A stretch of 10,763 nucleotides of DNA from assembly GCA_029939545.1 (NCBI GenBank), contig JAOZSS010000073.1:1-10763 (forward strand), given 5' to 3'. The stretch is from Kiritimatiellia bacterium. Lineage in GTDB: Bacteria > Verrucomicrobiota > Kiritimatiellia > UBA8416 > JABMPJ01. The translations under genes and the position numbers were made by a program. The notes beneath the pieces were generated by a model. The model did no database searches. It saw only the letters and a list, made by a program, of their open reading frames with translations, and was not told the origin of the DNA. Positions within the stretch are counted from its first letter, which is position 1. Every line of letters starts with the position of its first letter. Of the stretch, positions 6,323 through 10,763 are shown one piece after another.

Positions 6323-9300
6323 CGCTTCGGAGGGGGGAGGAGGCCGGGGATGTTCATGACGCTGTTGCGGCGTGCCTGGAGATCCTTGCGAATGGCGTTG
6401 AAGCGGGTGTCCTGGTTGACGATATTCTGTGCTGCCTGGCCGCCCTTGGCGAGGGCCATTTGGAGCGACTTGACGGCACCCGCCTTGTCCCCCGTGTTGA
6501 GCCGCATGACCGCCATGTCCACGCGCGCCTTCCAGTCGTTGGGTGCTTTCACCAGGTACTTCTCGAGGACCTTCATTGTCTTGGCCGACTGGCGGGAGGT
6601 CGCGTACATGCGCGCGATCGTCAGGTAAACATTCGCCGGCGTGTCGCCGGGCATCTTGTCGGAGCACTGGTCGAGCTGGGCGATCATTTCGTTGACAAAG
6701 CCGCCTTGCTGGTAGAGCTGTGCAATCTGGAAGCGGAAAGGCGGGGGCAAACCCTTGTTTTGGGAAAGTGAGTCAGCAAGCTGCTTGAAATTGGAGCGGA
6801 GCCCTCCCTTGAGATAGAGGCGCGCCAACTCCATGGCCTTGGCAAAGTCGAGATTGCCCTTGGGTGCGAGTGCCTGGAGCTCTGCGATTCGGGAGTTCAG
6901 TTTGTTGAGCGAGTTCAGGTGGTTCAGGAAATTTGGGGTTTTCAGGTTGTGCGGATCGCGATCCTGGAAGTCCTGGATGATGGCCTTCGCTTCTTTAACA
7001 CGGCGTTGGCGCAGGAGGACTTCCTGGGTCAGGCGGAAGTTGGCCTCGGGGCTGAGCGGATAGAGCGTGCGCGCCTGGTGGAAGGCCAACTCGGCATCGT
7101 CAAATTTGCCGCGATTGGCATAGAGCCCGGCAATGGCGCTGCGCAGCTTGGAGAAGGACTTGCGGGCCACGATGTCGCGGATGAACTTCTGGTCCCCGGC
7201 CAGCCGCCGCGTATACCAGTCCCAGAAATCCTGGTCGTCACGGATGGTCTTCGTGTCGAGCGGGGTCTTCTTGGCGTTAATCTTCATGATCAGGCCGTGG
7301 GGCGTCAGGTAGGGGTACATCCATCGGATGACATAGCTCTCCTCAATGTAGAAGTCGTGGCGGTAGTTGTTGTACTCAAAAATCATCTCGGCGAGAATGC
7401 CGTTAATCTCCATCACGCCGAGGGCGCCGCTGACCTGGACGCGTCCGTTTTCGATCTTCAGGTCGGCGTTCTTGGGGCGCGTGCCCGCCTTGACCTCCTC
7501 GACATAGCGTTGGAAGGAGCGCGCACTGTCGGGCTCAGCCGGGATCCAGATCTGGTCGCCGTACAAATCGCGCATCACGCTCATGTACGTGTTGTCGGCC
7601 AGGGCGTTTTGGGTGATGAGGTAGACATCCTCGCGTACGCGCGCCCCGTAGATCATGTAGGTGGGTACAAAACGTCCGGGATCGGTGCCGCCGAAGAACA
7701 CGGCGTTGTCGGTCATCTCGGGCGGGAAGGTGGGGTTGGGGAGGGGTTCTTCGGTGGGGTCGAGCTCCTCACTGATGGCCTCGGCGCCGCGCAGTTGGTA
7801 GTTCCCGAACTGCCAGCCGAAGTCGTGTCCGTTCTGCTCCGCGCCGCCGCAGGTGCGGATGAGCTCGCGGTTATAGGCGTTCTCGCGCAGCGGGACCAAC
7901 GGTAGCGCGCACGCCACGGCGAGGCTGAGCCAGACCAGCGGGCGTCCCTTCTTGAAGACGGTGTCGAACACGGCCAGGCCACAGATCAGGCCGTAGCCGA
8001 TCCAGAAGGCGTAGAGCGCATGCGACGAGATGAACTTCACGCGCTGGATGAAGTTGTCCTGGATGTCACCCTTCGGATTGGCCAGGGCAATCAGCATCAG
8101 GCTCATGGCGAGGAACCCGAGCAGCGTGGCAATGATCCACTTCTGAGTGTGGGTGTCGATCGTCATGCGGAACTCAAGCCGACTACGGCGCATCCAGAGA
8201 ATGGCCAGGGCGGCGACGGTGGGCATCACCATCAGCAGCACAATGCCGCCGCTCTGTCCGAGGATATGCCAGAGCTGGGCGGCGTCGACGGAGGCGCCGA
8301 CCTTGCGCAGCGGGGCCGTGACTCGCCCGATGCGAGTGGCCAGGATGCCGATAAGCCCGATGTAGGCGCCGAGAATGCCGAGGAGCGCGAGGCCGACCGT
8401 GATGCGTTCGGAGATCGTGGCGGGGAACTTGCCACGCAGTTTCTCGATCAACTCTTCGCCTTGTGAAACGAAGATGGAGGCACCGCCCGCGCCCATGAGC
8501 AGGATGATGATGCCGATGCAGTACTTGTCGAAACGGACCTGGGCGGCCGCCTCCATGCCGATGACGCCGAACAGGCGCTGCAGGACCAGCAGGGCGGTGG
8601 CCACTACGGCTAGACAGATGGCGGCATAGAGTGCATTGAATCGGCGGCCGAACACTTTGACCCGCCATGCCGTAAAGGGCAGGAACCCGAGGAGCGCAAC
8701 CGGCAAGGTGAACTGGCCGCGCAGGTCGGTAAGGTAGGCCCCCAGCTGATGGATGAATCGCGCCGAAAACATGTCGGCCGGTTTAATGCGCTCATACTGG
8801 CCGCGCGAGAGGGCGTGATTGAAGCCCTCCCATGTCCGCGGGTAACCCCAGTTCATGGGAGGGTTGCGGAGGTCGGAGACGATCGGCATAAAGACGTAGA
8901 AGGTGAGGCCGAGTTCCATGAGCAAGAGCGAAATGGCCACGGTCCGTCCGCGTGGTAGAAGGAAGAACGCGAGCAGCAGGATCGCCACGTTGGCGACCAC
9001 ATAGAAGTAGAACGTCTCGTGCGAGGGGTGGACGATCGGAGGCAGAACGCCCTTGGAGAAGAGGACCTCGAAGATGTCGCCGATCGAATCGATCTTGGGC
9101 ACGGGGTTGGGCAGGGACTCCCATCGCTTCATCAGGGCCAGTGCCACCATGTAGGGCGTCCCCGTGATGGCAAAGTCGCGGAACAGCTTGATGTCGCGCA
9201 GGAAGACGGCGAATACGAGCGGTAGCGCGGCGAGAAGGAGCACCTGATAGTTGGTCAGGCCCAGACCGAAGACGAAGGCGGTCAGGTAGAGGAACCGGTC

Positions 9301-9852
9301 GCTTGGCCGACTCATCCAGTGGTAGGTGAGGAGAAAGACCCAGACCAGGAACAACGCGTTGAGACTGTACACCTCGACAATGACCGACTGGGACCACATG
9401 ACAGGGGAGAAGGCAAAGAGCAGGCTGGAGACTACGCCGCCGATCCAGCAGATGAGGTCCTCGGTTTTCTCTCCAGCGGAGTGGAGCTGATTGCGCGAAT
9501 GCCGTAGCATGTCAGAGCCGGACCGGCAGATCAGCATGGCGGTGGCACCGGTGGCGAGGGCACCGAAGACGACCGACGCAAGCCCGACGCTCCAGGAGGG
9601 ATTGGGCTGCCCGCGGAACTGCACGAACGAAAAAACACGCGTGAAAAGCCAGCAGATCATGGTCCAGATGGGGTAGCCGGGCGGGTGCGGCACGCCGAGC
9701 GCATCGGCTGCCACGGCCAGCTCGCCGCCATCCTCAAGGGTCACCGTCGGCGCCAGGGTGTAGAGATAGACCGCGAAGGATGCAATACAGGCGGTCCAGA
9801 ATGCACTCCAGTCAAGGCGTCGGAAGAATTTCGTCTCCTGCTGTGTTTCCAA
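6319..9852 (-). CDS. DUF2723 (TMEM260-like, GT-C type) membrane glycosyltransferase with C-terminal TPR region
   Basis: This encodes a 1177-residue integral membrane protein. The N-terminus carries the DUF2723 signature: APTVTLEDGGELAVAADALGVPHPPGYP (34-61), with acidic D41/E44 after the first membrane segment as in GT-C enzymes, then QSVIVEVYSLNALF (155-168). I count roughly 15-17 hydrophobic segments between residues 16 and 655. A soluble module follows (about 660-900), with DNAVFFGGTDPGRFVPTYMIYG...REDVYLITQNAL (715-750). From about 903 to 1140 come TPR-like helical repeats (e.g. SAIAGLYANRGKFDDAELAFHQA). Human TMEM260, in the same family, is a protein O-mannosyltransferase; activity here is inferred. 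The start is TTG at 9852 with GGAG 7 bases before it; the next Met is too far inside. It lies 115 bases after a UbiA-like gene on the same strand and overlaps rsmE by 4 bases at its 3' end. Family firm; substrate unknown. Confidence 0.9.
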   Translation of the reverse strand: METQQETKFFRRLDWSAFWTACIASFAVYLYTLAPTVTLEDGGELAVAADALGVPHPPGYPIWTMICWLFTRVFSFVQFRGQPNPSWSVGLASVVFGALATGATAMLICRSGSDMLRHSRNQLHSAGEKTEDLICWIGGVVSSLLFAFSPVMWSQSVIVEVYSLNALFLVWVFLLTYHWMSRPSDRFLYLTAFVFGLGLTNYQVLLLAALPLVFAVFLRDIKLFRDFAITGTPYMVALALMKRWESLPNPVPKIDSIGDIFEVLFSKGVLPPIVHPSHETFYFYVVANVAILLLAFFLLPRGRTVAISLLLMELGLTFYVFMPIVSDLRNPPMNWGYPRTWEGFNHALSRGQYERIKPADMFSARFIHQLGAYLTDLRGQFTLPVALLGFLPFTAWRVKVFGRRFNALYAAICLAVVATALLVLQRLFGVIGMEAAAQVRFDKYCIGIIILLMGAGGASIFVSQGEELIEKLRGKFPATISERITVGLALLGILGAYIGLIGILATRIGRVTAPLRKVGASVDAAQLWHILGQSGGIVLLMVMPTVAALAILWMRRSRLEFRMTIDTHTQKWIIATLLGFLAMSLMLIALANPKGDIQDNFIQRVKFISSHALYAFWIGYGLICGLAVFDTVFKKGRPLVWLSLAVACALPLVPLRENAYNRELIRTCGGAEQNGHDFGWQFGNYQLRGAEAISEELDPTEEPLPNPTFPPEMTDNAVFFGGTDPGRFVPTYMIYGARVREDVYLITQNALADNTYMSVMRDLYGDQIWIPAEPDSARSFQRYVEEVKAGTRPKNADLKIENGRVQVSGALGVMEINGILAEMIFEYNNYRHDFYIEESYVIRWMYPYLTPHGLIMKINAKKTPLDTKTIRDDQDFWDWYTRRLAGDQKFIRDIVARKSFSKLRSAIAGLYANRGKFDDAELAFHQARTLYPLSPEANFRLTQEVLLRQRRVKEAKAIIQDFQDRDPHNLKTPNFLNHLNSLNKLNSRIAELQALAPKGNLDFAKAMELARLYLKGGLRSNFKQLADSLSQNKGLPPPFRFQIAQLYQQGGFVNEMIAQLDQCSDKMPGDTPANVYLTIARMYATSRQSAKTMKVLEKYLVKAPNDWKARVDMAVMRLNTGDKAGAVKSLQMALAKGGQAAQNIVNQDTRFNAIRKDLQARRNSVMNIPGLLPPPKR
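6889..6933 (-). repeat. Leu-Asn-x tripeptide repeat within the TPR region of the DUF2723 protein
   Basis: Residues 974-988 read N-F-LNH-LNS-LNK-LNS-R: four successive Leu-Asn-x units encoded by 9-base units of CTG/CTC-AAC-NNN. It sits between TPR-like segments and looks like a short in-frame tandem expansion. It keeps the frame and breaks no recognised motif. Confidence 0.6.
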
Positions 9853-9859
9853 AAAACCG

Positions 9860-9863
9860 CTCC
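9860..9863 (-). promoter_or_regulatory. Ribosome binding site supporting a TTG start
   Basis: On the minus strand GGAG stands 7 bases before TTG at 9852-9850, an optimal distance. Because no ATG or GTG near the conserved N-terminus is as well placed, this site decides the start of the DUF2723 protein. The spacer CGGTTTT runs into the T-rich start codon. Confidence 0.7.
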
Positions 9864-9892
9864 GTCTAGTTGGTTCTGGCTACAAACACTGA

Positions 9893-9922
9893 AGTATGCC
9901 GAATGGCTGGGGGAAGTGTCAA
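9893..9922 (-). promoter_or_regulatory. Putative promoter of the DUF2723 gene
   Basis: On the minus strand a perfect -35 hexamer TTGACA (9922-9917) is followed after 18 bases by CATACT (9898-9893), which matches TATAAT at 4 of 6 positions. Transcription would begin near 9886, leaving a leader of about 35 bases with a good Shine-Dalgarno. Judged by eye only. Confidence 0.45.
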
Positions 9923-9960
9923 CGTCTCAGCCACTCGTTTAAGCCTGAAACTGAGCTGAC
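9918..9960. repeat. Imperfect inverted repeat downstream of the UbiA-like gene
   Basis: The arms GTCA (9918-9921) and CTCAG (9926-9930) are mirrored by CTGAG (9951-9955) and TGAC (9957-9960), with a 20-base centre that itself contains GTTT/AAAC. It begins 8 bases after the UbiA-like stop codon and overlaps the -35 of the putative DUF2723 promoter. There is no T-run, so a classical terminator is not supported. It could be a transcript-end hairpin, an operator, or chance. Confidence 0.35.
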
Positions 9961-9967
9961 GCTATTG

Positions 9968-10763
9968 TTATCGGAGCCAGCAGATGGCAGCCACGGTAAG
10001 GCCGTAGAGCGCGATATTGACCAGGATGGGGATGTCGGTAAGCAGGATCTTCTCGGGTCGGCCACCCTCGCTGTGGCGGTAGACGAGGTCCATGTAGCGA
10101 AAGATGCCGAAGATCACGAAGGGAATGGTGAAGCCCAGTGCGGCGGTCCCGAACTTGGCCTCGGTATCGGGCCACAGGGTGTAGAGCGCATAGCAGACGA
10201 TCGTGGCGGCCGCGATCACGGCGATGAGCAGGTCCAGCAGGTGCGCATCGTAGTGCATGAGATTGCTGCGGTGCGCATGCGGTTCCTCGGCGCCGGACAA
10301 CAGTTTCTCATGGCGCCGCTTGCAGAGCGCCAGGAACATGGCCAGCAGGAAAGTGCAGAGCAGGAGCCAGGGCGAGATCGTCACGTTGTCCAGCACCACC
10401 GCGCCTCCGATGGCGCGCAGGACGAAACCGGCGGCGATGATCATCGTATCGAGCAGGGCGACCTGCTTGAGAAACATGGTGTAGGCAAGCTGCATGAGGA
10501 CGTAACCACACAGCACGATGGTGAACGGAGCCGATAGAACATAGGCGCCGATCAATCCTCCGATGAGCAGTGTGGCACCCCATAGGAGTGCGGTCACCGT
10601 GGAGATCCCGCCGGCGGCGATGGGGCGCTTGCACTTGACTGGATGATGCCGGTCGGCCTCGCGGTCGCGTAAGTCATTGAAGACGTAGACGCCGCTGGAA
10701 ACGATGCTGAAAAGGAGAACAGCAGGGATCACGCGGCCCAGGTCGCCCAGTGTGAGCGGGGTA
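9968..10763 (-). CDS. UbiA-superfamily prenyltransferase, decaprenyl-phosphate phosphoribosyltransferase type (5' end outside window)
   Basis: In the best known members, this family transfers 5-phosphoribose from PRPP to a polyprenyl phosphate on the inner membrane, making the precursor of lipid-linked arabinose or ribose. The visible 265 residues have the Mg-binding NDxxDxxxD motif as NDLRDREAD (visible residues 29-37), then HPVKCKRPIAAG, LAYTMFLKQVALLDTMIIAAGFVLRAIGGA, ISPWLLLCTFLLAMFLALCKRRHE and FVIFGIFRYMDLVY, all typical of the phosphoribosyltransferase branch rather than quinone or heme UbiA enzymes. About seven to eight membrane segments are seen. The frame stays open to the window edge (upstream codons read TPLTLGDLGR), and about 30-50 N-terminal residues should lie beyond it; a GTG at 10732 is internal, not the start. 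It lies on the same strand as, and 115 bases upstream of, the DUF2723 gene. No DprE1/DprE2-like epimerase genes are visible here. Confidence 0.88.
   Translation of the reverse strand, partial: TPLTLGDLGRVIPAVLLFSIVSSGVYVFNDLRDREADRHHPVKCKRPIAAGGISTVTALLWGATLLIGGLIGAYVLSAPFTIVLCGYVLMQLAYTMFLKQVALLDTMIIAAGFVLRAIGGAVVLDNVTISPWLLLCTFLLAMFLALCKRRHEKLLSGAEEPHAHRSNLMHYDAHLLDLLIAVIAAATIVCYALYTLWPDTEAKFGTAALGFTIPFVIFGIFRYMDLVYRHSEGGRPEKILLTDIPILVNIALYGLTVAAICWLR

Larger units (their letters stand above)
9853..9967. other. Intergenic region between the UbiA-like gene and the DUF2723 gene
   Basis: These 115 bases hold the leader of the DUF2723 gene: a putative promoter (9893-9922), the Shine-Dalgarno GGAG (9860-9863) and an inverted repeat (9918-9960), each listed separately. 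No reading frame here looks like a gene. The gap is long compared with the overlaps in the other minus-strand operon, so the DUF2723 gene may have its own promoter. Confidence 0.5.

Noticed and set aside
6919..7905. A 328-codon open frame on the plus strand inside the DUF2723 gene
   Set aside because: It is antisense to a continuous, well-motivated coding region and shows no family resemblance.
9896..10537. A 213-codon plus-strand frame over the intergenic region and the UbiA-like gene
   Set aside because: The product is a Gly/Asp/Gln-rich composition typical of antisense frames, and the opposite strand has clear UbiA motifs.
10730..10732. GTG at 10732 as the start of the UbiA-like gene
   Set aside because: The frame stays open to the window edge with plausible residues, and family members have further N-terminal sequence, so this codon is internal.
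1..10763. CRISPR array, tRNA or rRNA genes, transposase genes, toxin-antitoxin or defence genes
   Set aside because: No regularly spaced repeats, cloverleaf-type sequences, or recognisable motifs of such proteins were seen in any frame.

Overview
The window is bacterial chromosome, roughly 60% G+C by eye and densely coded. It holds eight protein genes and no RNA gene, CRISPR array or insertion sequence that I can see. Nothing fixes the taxonomy. Shine-Dalgarno sites, high G+C, a lipid-linked-sugar enzyme and a large DUF2723 membrane protein with TPRs suggest a Gram-negative lineage, tentatively one with PVC-type (Verrucomicrobiota/Kiritimatiellota) gene content; this is only an impression.

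Layout. (1) Positions 130-3595, minus strand: an operon of three GT-B glycosyltransferases, read from 3595 down to 130. Each junction is a 4-base ATGA stop/start overlap, so the genes are probably translationally coupled. The first two are related MtfB-like GT4 enzymes and the last is WbaZ-like, as expected for assembly of a surface polysaccharide repeat unit. The last gene runs into a palindromic repeat that seems to have extended its C-terminus. (2) Positions 3732-6322, plus strand, divergent from the first block: grpE, dnaJ and rsmE (Hsp70 nucleotide exchange factor, Hsp40 co-chaperone, 16S rRNA m3U1498 methyltransferase). dnaK is absent from the cluster. A REP-like palindrome sits between dnaJ and rsmE. 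(3) Positions 6319-10763, minus strand, convergent with rsmE and overlapping it by 4 bases: a TTG-initiated 1177-residue DUF2723 (TMEM260-like, GT-C type) membrane glycosyltransferase with a C-terminal TPR region, preceded by a UbiA-superfamily gene of the decaprenyl-phosphate phosphoribosyltransferase type whose 5' end lies beyond the window.

How the parts may work together. The two minus-strand blocks flank a housekeeping chaperone/rRNA-modification cluster and both concern envelope glycans. The GT-B enzymes would act on nucleotide-sugar donors in the cytoplasm. The UbiA-like enzyme could make a polyprenyl-phosphate-linked pentose, which a GT-C enzyme such as the DUF2723 protein could use on the outer side of the membrane. 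The donor/transferase pairing is the most interesting hypothesis here, but it rests on proximity and family knowledge only. I found no clear sign of an undescribed system; most of the window is recognisable.
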